A stretch of 35,179 bases of DNA from Myxococcota bacterium (GCA_028289325.1 JANQQN010000363.1:1-35179), one strand, 5' to 3'; counted from the first letter of the stretch, positions 24,309 to 33,170 are shown. The notes: generated by a model not told the origin, from the letters alone. Made by a program: numbers and translations.

Positions 24309-25727
24309 ATGAAGCCCACCGACCTCGCGCGCTGCCCCCGCCTCCCTTTCTTCGTTGCGCTCCTGGCGACCACCAGCTGCGTGGCCGGGCAGAACCAACC
24401 CCCGGCTCCATTGGCCAGTGCCCCCGCGTCCCAAGCGGCCTCTGGCCCTCGCGACGACGCGACTGAAGCTCGACCGAAGGCCATTGCCCGTCCCGTGGTG
24501 TGGGCCGTGAACATCGGTGGTCCCGCCCACGTCGGGGTCGACGGAACGCACTACGAAGCCGAGTCGATGACCCGCGGTGGTCGGGCCGGGACCCTCGCCA
24601 CCGTGAAGGGTTCGCAGGATCCATTGCTCTATCGAACGTATCGGGTCGGCGACGTCGAGATCTCCCGCCCCATCGACAACGGGATCTACGACCTGACCTT
24701 TCATTTTGCGGAACCCGAAGACATTTCCGGCGGGGCGCGGATCTTCGATGCCTTCGCCGAAGGGCGACGGGTGATCGACGACCTCGACGTCATGGCATCC
24801 CGAGACGGCAAGGTGTACTCCGCGCTCACGGTCACCGTGGCCGGCGTCGAAGTCACCGACGGAGCCCTCGACGTTCGGCTGGCGGCCAAGGTTCGGCAGC
24901 CGGTCCTGAACGCGCTGGTCGTACGCAGCCAGCGCCCGCGGGCCGCCGAATGGACGCTGATGTGGCAAGACGAGTTCAACACCGGACCCGGCATCGACCC
25001 CGACAAATGGGCGATCAACGTCTGGTCCCCGCGAAAGGTGAACGACGAAGACCAAGCCTATACGCCGCGGGCCAAGAACCTCCGGGTCGAGAACGGTCAC
25101 TTGGTCATCGAAGCCCACAAAGAAGCCTACGAAGGCGCGAGCTACACGTCGGGCCGGATTCACTCCCATGGGGACGGTGGCTTTCTATACGGGCGCTTCG
25201 AGATTCGCGCTCAGCTGCCGAGAGGTCGCGGAACATGGCCCGCGATCTGGATGTTACCTGCCAACCCATTCAAGTATGCGACCCGCTGCAAGGAGGGCGA
25301 AGACTGGCAAGGCAGCTCGACCTGCGATGCGTGGCCGAATTCCGGCGAGATCGACATCATGGAACACGTCGGTTACCAAATGGGCCACGTACACGGCACC
25401 GTACACAATGAGGCCTACTACTGGGTGAAGTGGGAGCAACGCAAAGGTCGCGTCCTGATCGACGACGTCGACGATGCCTTTCACGTCTACGCCCTCGAAT
25501 GGACCCCCGACCGAATCGATATCTTCGTCGACGATACGCTTTACTTCACCTACGTCAACGAGGGCACCGGCTGGAACGCTTGGCCCTACGATCAGCCGTT
25601 TCAGTTGATCTTGAACGTCGCCGTAGGCGGCGTTTGGGGGCGCGCGGGCGGCGGGATCGACGATGCCATCTTCCCGCAGCGGATGCGGGTCGACTACGTT
25701 CGGGTCTACTCGAGGCCGAGTCTCTAG
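24309..25727 (+). CDS. Malectin-GH16 beta-glucanase-like lipoprotein
   Basis: 472 residues. The signal ends at LLATTSC (Cys25), a probable lipidation site, followed by an Ala/Pro-rich linker. Residues about 60-205 form a malectin-like carbohydrate-binding domain (VVWAVNIGG, YEAESMTRGG, LLYRTYRVGDVEISRPIDNGIYDLTFHFAEPE, with RIFDAFAEGRRVIDDLDV). Residues about 215-472 are a GH16 catalytic domain (WTLMWQDEFNTGPGIDPDKW, LVIEAHKE, GRFEIRAQLPRGRGTWPAIWMLP) with the signature GEIDIMEH: nucleophile Glu347, Asp349 and acid/base Glu352. The C-terminal WPYDQPFQLILNVAVGG and RMRVDYVRVY complete the fold. Family knowledge: GH16 lipoproteins of this kind cut laminarin, lichenan or related beta-1,3/1,4 glucans. 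The external substrate is not determined. Transcribed rightward, 115 bp after the kinase gene. Confidence 0.92.
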   Translation: MKPTDLARCPRLPFFVALLATTSCVAGQNQPPAPLASAPASQAASGPRDDATEARPKAIARPVVWAVNIGGPAHVGVDGTHYEAESMTRGGRAGTLATVKGSQDPLLYRTYRVGDVEISRPIDNGIYDLTFHFAEPEDISGGARIFDAFAEGRRVIDDLDVMASRDGKVYSALTVTVAGVEVTDGALDVRLAAKVRQPVLNALVVRSQRPRAAEWTLMWQDEFNTGPGIDPDKWAINVWSPRKVNDEDQAYTPRAKNLRVENGHLVIEAHKEAYEGASYTSGRIHSHGDGGFLYGRFEIRAQLPRGRGTWPAIWMLPANPFKYATRCKEGEDWQGSSTCDAWPNSGEIDIMEHVGYQMGHVHGTVHNEAYYWVKWEQRKGRVLIDDVDDAFHVYALEWTPDRIDIFVDDTLYFTYVNEGTGWNAWPYDQPFQLILNVAVGGVWGRAGGGIDDAIFPQRMRVDYVRVYSRPSL

Positions 25728-25770
25728 CTCGGCCCTGAACGACGCGGCCCACCCCCCCTTGGATACGACG

Positions 25771-26784
25771 ATGTCGACGCGAAAACGGATCAACCTCGCG
25801 CTTCAGGGCGGCGGTGCTCACGGTGCCTTTACGTGGGGCGTTCTCGACCGCCTGTTGGAAGAAGGAACCTTCGACATCGACGCCCTCAGCGGCACTTCGG
25901 CCGGCGCGATCAACGCCGTGGTGTTGGTGGCCGGATTTCAGGCTGGCGGCGTCGACGGCGCTCGCGAGAGCCTGGAGACCTTCTGGCGAGAAGTCAGCCG
26001 TCAGGCGTTCTTCAGCCCCCTTCGGCGATCGCCGATCGACATCGCGCTCAAGAGGTGGAGCCTGGATTTCTCGCCCGCGTACATGGCAATGGATCTGCTG
26101 TCTCGGTTCGCATCGCCCTACGAGCTGAATCCGCTCAACATCAATCCCCTGCGAACCCTCGTCGATCGATGCGTCGACTTCGATCTCGTACGCTGCTGCT
26201 CGCGCCTGAAGGTGTTCGTGGCCGCGACCAACGTCTTCACCGGCAAGATCCGAGTATTCAGTGGCGCCGACCTCACGCTCGACGCAGTGATGGCTTCCGC
26301 GTGTCTGCCCCACCTGTTTCAGGCCGTACAGATCGACGGCGAGCCCTATTGGGACGGGGGCTTCATGGGCAACCCACCCCTGTATCCCCTATTCTACGAG
26401 ACGCGAACGCCAGACGTGGTGCTCGTTCAGATCAACCCCGTCGAGCGCCGACAGACCCCCCGCACGGCGCGCGAGATCCTGAACCGCGTCAACGAGATCA
26501 CCTTCAACTCGACCCTCCTTCGCGAACTGCGGGCGATCGACTTTGTCGCTCGGCTGATCGAGGAAGGCCGTCTTTCGACCGATGAGTACATGAGAGTTCG
26601 AATGCACCGTGTCTCGGCCGAGGGGCTCAAGCCGCTGCAGGCCTCTTCCAAGTTCAACGCGGAGTGGGCCTTTTTACAGGAACTCAAGACGATCGGACGC
26701 CAAGCCGCCGACGACTGGCTGCGTACCCATGGCCACGCTGTCGGCCGCCGGTCGACGTTCGACCTCAGGTCCGAGTTCCTGTAG
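25771..26784 (+). CDS. Patatin-like phospholipase (bacterial RssA/NTE type)
   Basis: 337 residues from ATG 25771. The patatin catalytic dyad is intact: oxyanion loop GGGAHGAF (13-20), nucleophile Ser43 in GTSAG, and Asp195 in DGGFMGNPPL. LALQGGGAHGAFTWGVLDRLLEE and ALSGTSAGAINAVVL are close to family consensus, and no signal peptide is seen. The C-terminal third (about 235-337) is helical and includes LRAIDFVARLIEEG, typical of bacterial patatin-like proteins related to those annotated in polyhydroxybutyrate operons. Family knowledge: cleaves acyl ester bonds in phospholipids or other lipids; some members are secreted effectors, but nothing here points to secretion. It starts 43 bp after the GH16 gene. 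No ribosome binding site is obvious. Confidence 0.9.
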   Translation: MSTRKRINLALQGGGAHGAFTWGVLDRLLEEGTFDIDALSGTSAGAINAVVLVAGFQAGGVDGARESLETFWREVSRQAFFSPLRRSPIDIALKRWSLDFSPAYMAMDLLSRFASPYELNPLNINPLRTLVDRCVDFDLVRCCSRLKVFVAATNVFTGKIRVFSGADLTLDAVMASACLPHLFQAVQIDGEPYWDGGFMGNPPLYPLFYETRTPDVVLVQINPVERRQTPRTAREILNRVNEITFNSTLLRELRAIDFVARLIEEGRLSTDEYMRVRMHRVSAEGLKPLQASSKFNAEWAFLQELKTIGRQAADDWLRTHGHAVGRRSTFDLRSEFL

Positions 26785-26940
26785 CCGCCGACGTCGAGTC
26801 ATTGTTCACCTATATCGTATCGAAATCAATTGAGCCCTTCGCCGTCATGCGTCATCCGGTCGCCGCGGTCTGTCGGAACCCAATGGTGTCTCGCTGCGCG
26901 ATGGCGCGAGGCCCAAGCGCCTCGGGATCCGCGACCGACG

Positions 26941-28215
26941 TCAGGCCGATTCGGAGCGCGTAAAGTAGAAGTACAGCCCCGATTCGACGTCGGTGTTCGC
27001 GTGCCATCCGGAGGGAACGGAGGCTTCGTCCCAACGAAACAGCCATTGGGCGTCCACCGGGGAGACGTTGGTGCAACCGTGGCTGCGGACGTTTCCGAAG
27101 CTCGAGTGCCAATACGCGCCGTGCACGGCGTAGTTACCATCGTAGTAGAGGACCCAAGGAATTTCTTCGACGCGATACCGTCCGTGTTTGTCGTCGGGCC
27201 CTCGCATGGTCTTCGTGAGGTACTTACGCTGGGTCCGATATAGCCCTACTGGCGTTTCGTACCCCTTCGCCCCCGACGAAATCAGGCTTGCGTAACGTGG
27301 GCTCGAACCCTCGTAGGCGACGAAGGTCTGCTCATCGAGATCGAAATGTACCCAACGCGCGCCGGAGGGAACCGTCGCCGGCCGGCGGGTCATTCGCGCG
27401 ACGCGCACCCGCTCTTGGGGATGTAAGCGGCCTGACGAATCGCGCACGAAGGACCGACCGCCGACTCGGACCCGTCCTGCCGGTCGAAACGGGGTGAATC
27501 TCGGCGTGGTCCCGCACTTCGCGGCGGCGCCGTCCCGGCGACAAAACACCGGCACCATGGGCTCCTGACCCACGACGAAGGCGATCGGCTCCCGGCGACC
27601 CGCGAGGTCCACTCCCCTAAGTGTGGGGGGTGACACGCGGCGGGTAAACCGAGCGAGGACGTACTCCCCTTTGACCGTTCGAATCCAATCGGCGCCGCCC
27701 TCGGAAACCCGCTGATCGACAGCCAAGAAGAACGCCTTGGTCTGACTCTCCACCCGCGCCCTCGCCGCGATGGAGGGCCGATCATGCCGCCAGACGCCGG
27801 CTTCGGTCACCTTGACGTAGTTGAACGGCAGGGGCTTATCAGGGTCGACGGGGCGAAATCGCGGGACCAGGCTCGCCGCACTGCGGCCGACGACGATGCC
27901 GCTGGCCGAGCAGATGTAGCCGTTCGGGCTCTCGAGCCACTGCCCCTTGCGCTCTTCACCGACGCAGGCGCGCTTCGTCGCCGCCGGCCGGACCGGGAGA
28001 CGCTGTCCGCGACGGGTCCGCCCCACCACTTGGCCCGTCGCGGCCGCGGCATCGAAGATCGGGACGTCGAACTGACTGATGTATCCCCAGTCTTCGTACC
28101 CCGAGGGAAGCTGGGCCTCGATGTCGGCGGTGGTCCTTCGTTCCCAGCCGTCGGGGATCCCGACGTAGGCCGCAGAAAGGACCACTGCGGCCAACACGAC
28201 AAGGGGTCGAATCAT
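26941..28215 (-). CDS. Exported YkuD-type L,D-transpeptidase-like protein
   Basis: 424 residues from ATG 28213-28215; a TTG 13 codons upstream is the alternative. The signal segment MIRPLVVLAAVVLSAAYVGIP is followed by a long region without recognised motifs (about 25-290), including a possible SH3-like part (FDVPIFDAAAATGQVVGRTRRGQRL). The C-terminal YkuD domain (about 295-410) carries WVHFDLDEQTFVAYEG, SSGAKGYETPVGLYR and the catalytic signature HGAYW...SHGC with His365, His379 and Cys381. Family knowledge: forms 3-3 peptidoglycan crosslinks or attaches proteins to peptidoglycan in the periplasm. The residue after Cys381 is Thr-Asn-Val, where Ile-Arg-Met or Val-Arg is more usual, and Arg is missing at that place, so the acceptor or activity may differ. 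It is convergent with the patatin gene and downstream of the rhodanese fusion gene by 69 bp. Confidence 0.85.
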   Translation of the reverse strand: MIRPLVVLAAVVLSAAYVGIPDGWERRTTADIEAQLPSGYEDWGYISQFDVPIFDAAAATGQVVGRTRRGQRLPVRPAATKRACVGEERKGQWLESPNGYICSASGIVVGRSAASLVPRFRPVDPDKPLPFNYVKVTEAGVWRHDRPSIAARARVESQTKAFFLAVDQRVSEGGADWIRTVKGEYVLARFTRRVSPPTLRGVDLAGRREPIAFVVGQEPMVPVFCRRDGAAAKCGTTPRFTPFRPAGRVRVGGRSFVRDSSGRLHPQERVRVARMTRRPATVPSGARWVHFDLDEQTFVAYEGSSPRYASLISSGAKGYETPVGLYRTQRKYLTKTMRGPDDKHGRYRVEEIPWVLYYDGNYAVHGAYWHSSFGNVRSHGCTNVSPVDAQWLFRWDEASVPSGWHANTDVESGLYFYFTRSESA

Positions 28216-28284
28216 TACCGCCGACAAGAATATCAGGACCTTCAGGGAGTACAATCGAAGGTTGAGATCACGGAGCGACAGCGG

Positions 28285-30003
28285 TCACAGACTCGATGGC
28301 CCCTCGGGCGACGTCGTTGGCACCTCGGGAAACGCGGCCGCCGTCTGGAACCCTCCCGACAGGTTCTTGACCGAAAAACCGCGCTGCATGAGCAATCGCG
28401 TCGCATAGTAGGCCCGCTGACCGACGGCACAGTACACGAACAGCGTCCCTTCCGATGGTAGCTCGTCGATTCGATCCCGGAGAGCCTCGAGGGGGATGTT
28501 CTTGGCCCCCGCCACCGCGCCGCGGATCACCTCGCTCGGGCCACGCACGTCGACCACCGTCACCCCATCCGGCGCGCCGCCGGCCATCGCGGCCCAGCTC
28601 TCGACCGGGAGGTCTCCCCGCACCACGTTCGCGGCGATCATGCCCGCGAGGTTGACCGGGTCTTTGGCGGCGCCGAACTGCGGCGCGTAACACAGCTCGG
28701 CTTCCTCGAGGTCGAATACGGTCCCGCCCAGCTGAACCACGGTGGAGATCACGTCGATTCGACGCGCGACGCCCTCCTCTCCTATCGCCTGCGCGCCCAG
28801 TACCCGGCCGTCGGCCGGCCGGAAGATCAGCTTCATGTGAATGGGCTTGGCCCCTGGATAGTAACCAACGTGGTGCCCGGGGTGCAGATAGACGGCCTGG
28901 TACCCGCGGTCCCCGGCGCCGCCGCGCTCGAAGCCGAGCTTGGTCAGCGTCCGCTCGTTCGCCCCCGTACACGCCGCCGTAAGCCCGAAGCACCCCACGA
29001 CCGCCGTCCCCTGCACGCCCCGAAACGCGGTCGACCGCCTGCAGATCGCGTCGGCCGCGATGCGCCCCTGGCGATTGGCGGGGCCCGCGAGGGGAAGCAT
29101 AACCTCCACCCCGGTAATGGTCTCGTGAACCTCGATCGCATCGCCGACCGCCCACACGCCGGCGGCGCTGGTCCGCATCTGTTCGTCGACCTGAATGCCG
29201 CCCCGACGTCCGATGGCCAAGCCTGCGTCGCGGGCCAGCTCGACGTTGGGCCGAAGCCCGACCGCCATGATCACGAGGTCTGCATCGAGGGCGACGCCGC
29301 TTCGGGTCCGGACGATCAGTCGATCTGCGGTCCCGCGTTCGAACGCGACCACCGCATCGCCGAGGTGCAGCGCCACGCCCCGATTTCGGAGTCGGTCCTC
29401 GACCAACCGCGCCATCTCGGGGTCGAGGGGGGCCATGACGTGGGGCGCCAACTCGACCAGGGATACCAGCAAACCCCGATGGGCGAGGTTCTCGGCCATC
29501 TCTAGACCGATGAAACCACCCCCGACGACAACGGCGCGGGTCGCTCGATGCTCGCTCAGCCACCGCCGGATCCGCGTCGAGTCGGGAATCGTGCGGACGC
29601 TGAAGATCCCGGCCAGATCCGTCCCCGGAATCGGGGGGATGAGCGGATCCGCCCCCGGCGACAACACGAGCGCGTCGTAACCCTCGGTCCTAACCTCGCC
29701 CGTCGGAAGATGGCAAACCTGAATCGTCCGTCGCTCGGTATCGATCGACGTCACCTCGGTCATCACCTGGACATCGATTCGAAATCTCGACCGAAACAGC
29801 TCGGGCGTCGCGACCAGCAGATCCGCCTCGTCGCGGATGACGTCGCCGACGAAGTACGGCAGACCACAGTTGGCGAAAGAGACATGAGGGCCGCGGTCGT
29901 ACACGACGATCTCCGCCGCTTCGTCGAGCCGGCGTAGGCGCGCCGCGCACGATGCGCCGCCAGCGACCCCGCCCACGATGAGGATTCGTTTGGGTGCTGT
30001 CAT
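28285..30003 (-). CDS. CoA-disulfide reductase-like flavoprotein fused to rhodanese domain
   Basis: 572 residues. N-terminal FAD/NAD(P)H disulfide-oxidoreductase part (about 1-445): FAD motif ILIVGGVAGGASCAARLRR, redox Cys46 in SFANCGLPYF, NAD(P)H motif VVVGGGFIGLEMAENL and FAD segment GVWAVGDAIE, as in the CoA-disulfide reductase/NADH oxidase group that has one active Cys. A C-terminal rhodanese domain (about 475-560) has VTVVDVRGPSEVIRG and Cys525 in VYCAVGQRAYYATRLL. Family knowledge: fused forms (for example in Bacillus and Shewanella) reduce CoA disulfide or CoA persulfide/polysulfide using NAD(P)H, which links sulfane sulfur handling to CoA thiol balance. Both active Cys residues are present. 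It is divergent from the hotdog-fold gene, with only 39 bp between start codons. Confidence 0.92.
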   Translation of the reverse strand: MTAPKRILIVGGVAGGASCAARLRRLDEAAEIVVYDRGPHVSFANCGLPYFVGDVIRDEADLLVATPELFRSRFRIDVQVMTEVTSIDTERRTIQVCHLPTGEVRTEGYDALVLSPGADPLIPPIPGTDLAGIFSVRTIPDSTRIRRWLSEHRATRAVVVGGGFIGLEMAENLAHRGLLVSLVELAPHVMAPLDPEMARLVEDRLRNRGVALHLGDAVVAFERGTADRLIVRTRSGVALDADLVIMAVGLRPNVELARDAGLAIGRRGGIQVDEQMRTSAAGVWAVGDAIEVHETITGVEVMLPLAGPANRQGRIAADAICRRSTAFRGVQGTAVVGCFGLTAACTGANERTLTKLGFERGGAGDRGYQAVYLHPGHHVGYYPGAKPIHMKLIFRPADGRVLGAQAIGEEGVARRIDVISTVVQLGGTVFDLEEAELCYAPQFGAAKDPVNLAGMIAANVVRGDLPVESWAAMAGGAPDGVTVVDVRGPSEVIRGAVAGAKNIPLEALRDRIDELPSEGTLFVYCAVGQRAYYATRLLMQRGFSVKNLSGGFQTAAAFPEVPTTSPEGPSSL

Positions 30004-30042
30004 AGTGTGTTAAAGCCTGCTGTCGTCGATTGGATTCGAACC

Positions 30043-30780
30043 ATGAACGAAACGATCGTTATCGACCCACGCTTTTGCGGACCCCGACGCTCCGGCAACG
30101 GGGGATATGTCAGCGGGCTCATGGCCGCGTTCATCGACGGCCCGGCCCGAGTGTCGCTTCGCTCCCCGCCTCCCCTGTCTACCCCCATCCGAGTCGAGCG
30201 GGATAGCCAGGGGATCGTGGCCGTCCACGGTGACACGATGGTCGGAACGGCAGCACCGGCGACCGTCGCCGCACAGATCCCCTCCATCCCCGAGGTATCG
30301 GCCATCGAGGCCGCCCGTGCCCGTTACGAGGCCGAAAGCGATGATCACGCGCTCCCGTTTTGCTTTGTGTGCGGTCCGCGCCGCACGGCGGGCGACGGGC
30401 TGCGATTGTTCACCGGTCCCGTCGACGGCTCGCCGGTCAACGCGGACTTCTGGACCCCGGATGAGACCCTCGGTGACGAGCAAGGCCTCGTCCGCCCGGA
30501 GTTCCTGTGGGCCGCCCACGACTGCCTGGGGGCGTTCTCACTCCGAATGAGCGACCGACTGTGTCTGCTCGGTGCCCTGGCCGCCGATGTCCGCCGGCGA
30601 CCGAAGGTCGGTGAGCGCCTCGTCGTCCTGGCTTGGCCCACCGGTTCCGAGGGCCGCAAGCACGGCGCCGACTCGGCCCTCATCGACGCCAACGGCGCCC
30701 CGGTCGCCATCGCGAACGCGCTGTGGATCGAGATTCGGGACCCGGCTTTTCTGAAGAAGCTCAAGTCCGGCGACGCCTGA
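30043..30780 (+). CDS. Double-hotdog thioesterase-like protein
   Basis: 245 residues from ATG 30043; a GTG at 30007 would add 12 residues but would nearly touch the divergent start codon. Two hotdog-like halves can be seen. The first (about 1-95) has CGPRRSGNGGYVSGLMAAFIDG and PLSTPIRVERD. The second (about 100-240) has the PaaI-type metal-free signature CFVCGPRRTAGDGLRL, WAAHDCLGAFS and LAADVRRRPKVGERLVV, and ends NALWIEI. CGPRR occurs in both halves, which suggests duplication. Family knowledge: hotdog proteins mostly hydrolyse acyl-CoA thioesters, but others are dehydratases or bind CoA without catalysis. No signal peptide. Its divergence from the CoA-disulfide reductase hints at a shared CoA role, but no direct evidence exists. 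Confidence 0.7.
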   Translation: MNETIVIDPRFCGPRRSGNGGYVSGLMAAFIDGPARVSLRSPPPLSTPIRVERDSQGIVAVHGDTMVGTAAPATVAAQIPSIPEVSAIEAARARYEAESDDHALPFCFVCGPRRTAGDGLRLFTGPVDGSPVNADFWTPDETLGDEQGLVRPEFLWAAHDCLGAFSLRMSDRLCLLGALAADVRRRPKVGERLVVLAWPTGSEGRKHGADSALIDANGAPVAIANALWIEIRDPAFLKKLKSGDA

Positions 30781-30842
30781 CCGCCCCCGTGGTGGCCGCG
30801 CTGCCGTAGACCGGCCCGTTCGAGCCCTCCGGGGCGCGGTTG

Positions 30843-31595
30843 TTACCGCAGCCTGAGAACGTCGGAGGCGGCGAAGATCGGCGGGACCTGGAGGCCCAGC
30901 GCCGCCGAGCTGTACAGGCCGGGCGGCACGCTAATGTCGGCCAGATAGAGCTCCCCGACGTGCTCCGACACCCCAGGCGCCCGAAGGCCTTCCTTGGGCA
31001 GGGCGAGGGTCACCGTGGCGTCCGCCTGAATCGCGGGCGAGAACACCTGTCCAGTCGTGGTATCGACCCCGGAGGGCGCATCAAGGGCGAGGATGGACGC
31101 CGCGTGGCCGTTGGCCCACTCGATGGCCGTCGCGGCCAAGCCCCGAGGGTCGCCGCGTAAGGCATACCCGATCACCCCGTCGAGAATCAGCGCCACATCG
31201 AGGTCGGGCGCCAGGGCATCGGCCCGCTGCACCGGCACGTCCATCGACTTCAGAATGGAGAGCTGATGGGCGGGCACCGGGGTCATCTTATCCTCCGCGG
31301 TGACAAACACCTGCACGTCAGCGCCCCACGCCGCGAGCCGTCGGGCCGCGACCATCGCCCCCCCGCCGTTGCCCCCCGGGCCGGCGAGCACCGCCACCCG
31401 ACGCCCCCCTGGCGCCCCCTGCAGGAAACGAAGCTTCGCCACGAGGGCAAGGCTTCGGCCCGCGTTCTCCATCATTTGGATGAGTTCGATCCCGTAGTCT
31501 TCGATCATCGCGCGGTCGACCTCGATCATCTGCTCGGTCGTCAGCCACGGGATCTCGGCATCAAGGCGGGGAAATGGGGCGTTCGTGTCGTTCAC
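30843..31595 (-). CDS. nnrE: NAD(P)H-hydrate epimerase (YjeF N-terminal domain, stand-alone)
   Basis: 250 residues from GTG 31593-31595; no clear ribosome binding site. The YjeF_N domain is whole: LTTEQMIEVDRAMIEDYGIELIQMMENAGRSLA, VAVLAGPGGNGGGAMVAARRLAAWG, DVALILDGVIGYAL and ILALDAPSGVDTTTG. Family knowledge: epimerises damaged (R)-NAD(P)HX to the (S)-form that the dehydratase repairs. In many bacteria the domain is fused to the ADP-dependent dehydratase (YjeF C-domain); here it is alone, so the dehydratase must be elsewhere or absent. The usual GNNGGDG loop reads GGNGGGA, i.e. Asp is replaced by Gly, a deviation in a segment that helps bind the substrate and metal. It is divergent from the saccharopine-dehydrogenase-type gene. 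Confidence 0.8.
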   Translation of the reverse strand: MNDTNAPFPRLDAEIPWLTTEQMIEVDRAMIEDYGIELIQMMENAGRSLALVAKLRFLQGAPGGRRVAVLAGPGGNGGGAMVAARRLAAWGADVQVFVTAEDKMTPVPAHQLSILKSMDVPVQRADALAPDLDVALILDGVIGYALRGDPRGLAATAIEWANGHAASILALDAPSGVDTTTGQVFSPAIQADATVTLALPKEGLRAPGVSEHVGELYLADISVPPGLYSSAALGLQVPPIFAASDVLRLR

Positions 31596-31771
31596 GCGAG
31601 TGAGATGGGCTGGGCGGGCAAAAGGTTACCAGGACCTACTCGCATTTCGGCTCGCCAATGCCACTTTCGCTTAAAAAGACCGCCCTGGACCTCCGATACA
31701 GCTCTCGCCTCGGCGAAGCCCCGACGTTGATTCGGCTCGCCAACGACCGATACCTGAATTAGGGCGAAGGC

Positions 31772-33109
31772 ATGCAGCGGATCTTGGTCATCGGCGCCGG
31801 CAAGTCCACGAGTGTGCTCATCGAGTACTTGCTCGAGCAGGCCGAGGCCCTCGACTGGGGAGTCACGGTCGCCGACCGCGACCTCGAGCTGGCCAAGGAG
31901 CGAATCTCGGGCCATCCCCGCGGAGATGTCGCAGAGCTCGACGCCGCCGATACATCCCTGAGAGACCGTCTGATCGACAGCGTCGACCTCGTCGTCAGCA
32001 TGCTTCCTGCCCATATGCATCCCCCGGTGGCCCAGGCCTGCGTCCGCTACAAGAAGCACTTCGTGACCGCTTCCTACGTGTCATCGGCGCTTCGAGATCT
32101 CGACGAGGCCGCGGCTCGGGCGGGGATCACAATGCTCAACGAGATGGGGGTCGACCCGGGCATCGACCACATGTCGGCGATGAGAGGCCTCGACGAGCTG
32201 CGCAATGGCGGCGCTCGAATCATCCGGTTCGAGACCTTTACCGGGGGCTTGGTCGCGCCCGAATCCGACGACAACCCGTGGCGCTATAAGTTCACGTGGA
32301 ACCCGCGCAACGTCGTGTTGGCGGGGCAAGGCGGCGTCAAGTTCAAGCATAATGGCCGGTACAAATACATCCCGTACCATCAGCTGTTTCGTCGCTACGA
32401 GCCGATATCGATCCCTGACTACGGCGACTTCGAGGTCTATCCGAACCGTGACTCGCTGCGCTACCGAAGCCACTACGACCTGTGGGACGTCGAAACCATC
32501 TATCGAGGCACGCTCCGACGGCCGGGCTTCTGTTCGGCGTGGGATGGGCTGGTGCAGCTTGGCTTGACCGACGATTCCTACGAGCTCGAAGACGTCGCGA
32601 CCATGACCTACCGTGACTTCGTCAACTCGTACCTCTGGTACGATCCCGATATCTCGGTCGAGCTGAAGCTGCGTGCCTACCTGAAGCTCGAACTCAATTC
32701 CGCGGTCTTCGACAAGATCGAGTGGCTCGGTTTGCTCGAACGGGAGCCGATCGGCCTCGATCGCGCCACGCCGGCCCAGGTGCTTCAAAAGCGCCTGGAG
32801 CAGAAATGGGCGCTCGGCCCCGCCGATAAAGACATGATCGCCATGCTTCACATCACCGAGTACGAGGCGGACGGCCAGCGGTGGCGGAGCCAGTCTTCGA
32901 TGGTGACCCTCGGCAGCGACCCGGTCCGAACCGCGATGGCCAAGACGGTGGGGCTGACCACCGGTATCGGCGCCAAGCTCATCTTGACCGGGGTCATCGA
33001 TCACCGCGGGGTGGTCATTCCGACCCGTCCCGAGGTCTACGGACCCGTCCTATCCGAGCTCGAGCGGTATGGCATCCGGTTCCGTGAGGATCGGCAGCGC
33101 GTCGAATGA
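31772..33109 (+). CDS. Saccharopine dehydrogenase-type (LYS9-like) oxidoreductase
   Basis: 445 residues from ATG 31772, with GAAGG close before it. The N-terminal Rossmann domain has ILVIGAGKSTSVLIEYLL, then LVVSMLPAHMHPPVAQACV, HFVTASYVS and LNEMGVDPGIDHMSAM. A substrate domain follows (RFETFTGGLVAPESDDNPWRYKFTWNPRNVVLAG), and GVDPGIDHM plus WRYKFTWNPRNV are close to fungal/bacterial saccharopine reductase patterns. Family knowledge: interconverts saccharopine with a glutamate/aminoadipate semialdehyde pair using NAD(P); in bacteria it serves lysine catabolism or alpha-aminoadipate metabolism. The direction cannot be read from sequence, and the partner ketoglutarate reductase is not in view. 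A long hairpin after the stop separates it from the convergent OmpA operon. Confidence 0.9.
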   Translation: MQRILVIGAGKSTSVLIEYLLEQAEALDWGVTVADRDLELAKERISGHPRGDVAELDAADTSLRDRLIDSVDLVVSMLPAHMHPPVAQACVRYKKHFVTASYVSSALRDLDEAAARAGITMLNEMGVDPGIDHMSAMRGLDELRNGGARIIRFETFTGGLVAPESDDNPWRYKFTWNPRNVVLAGQGGVKFKHNGRYKYIPYHQLFRRYEPISIPDYGDFEVYPNRDSLRYRSHYDLWDVETIYRGTLRRPGFCSAWDGLVQLGLTDDSYELEDVATMTYRDFVNSYLWYDPDISVELKLRAYLKLELNSAVFDKIEWLGLLEREPIGLDRATPAQVLQKRLEQKWALGPADKDMIAMLHITEYEADGQRWRSQSSMVTLGSDPVRTAMAKTVGLTTGIGAKLILTGVIDHRGVVIPTRPEVYGPVLSELERYGIRFREDRQRVE

Positions 33110-33122
33110 CGCGGCTGGGAAG

Positions 33123-33159
33123 CTCGTGTCCCGTCCGGGAAGGAAGTACGGGACACGAG
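33123..33159. terminator. Long inverted repeat between convergent genes
   Basis: CTCGTGTCCCGT (33123-33134) and ACGGGACACGAG (33148-33159) form a perfect 12-bp stem with a 13-nt loop, between the SDH stop (33109) and the OmpA stop (33171). There is no T run. The placement suits a bidirectional terminator. Confidence 0.6.
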
Positions 33160-33170
33160 ACGACGCGGGT

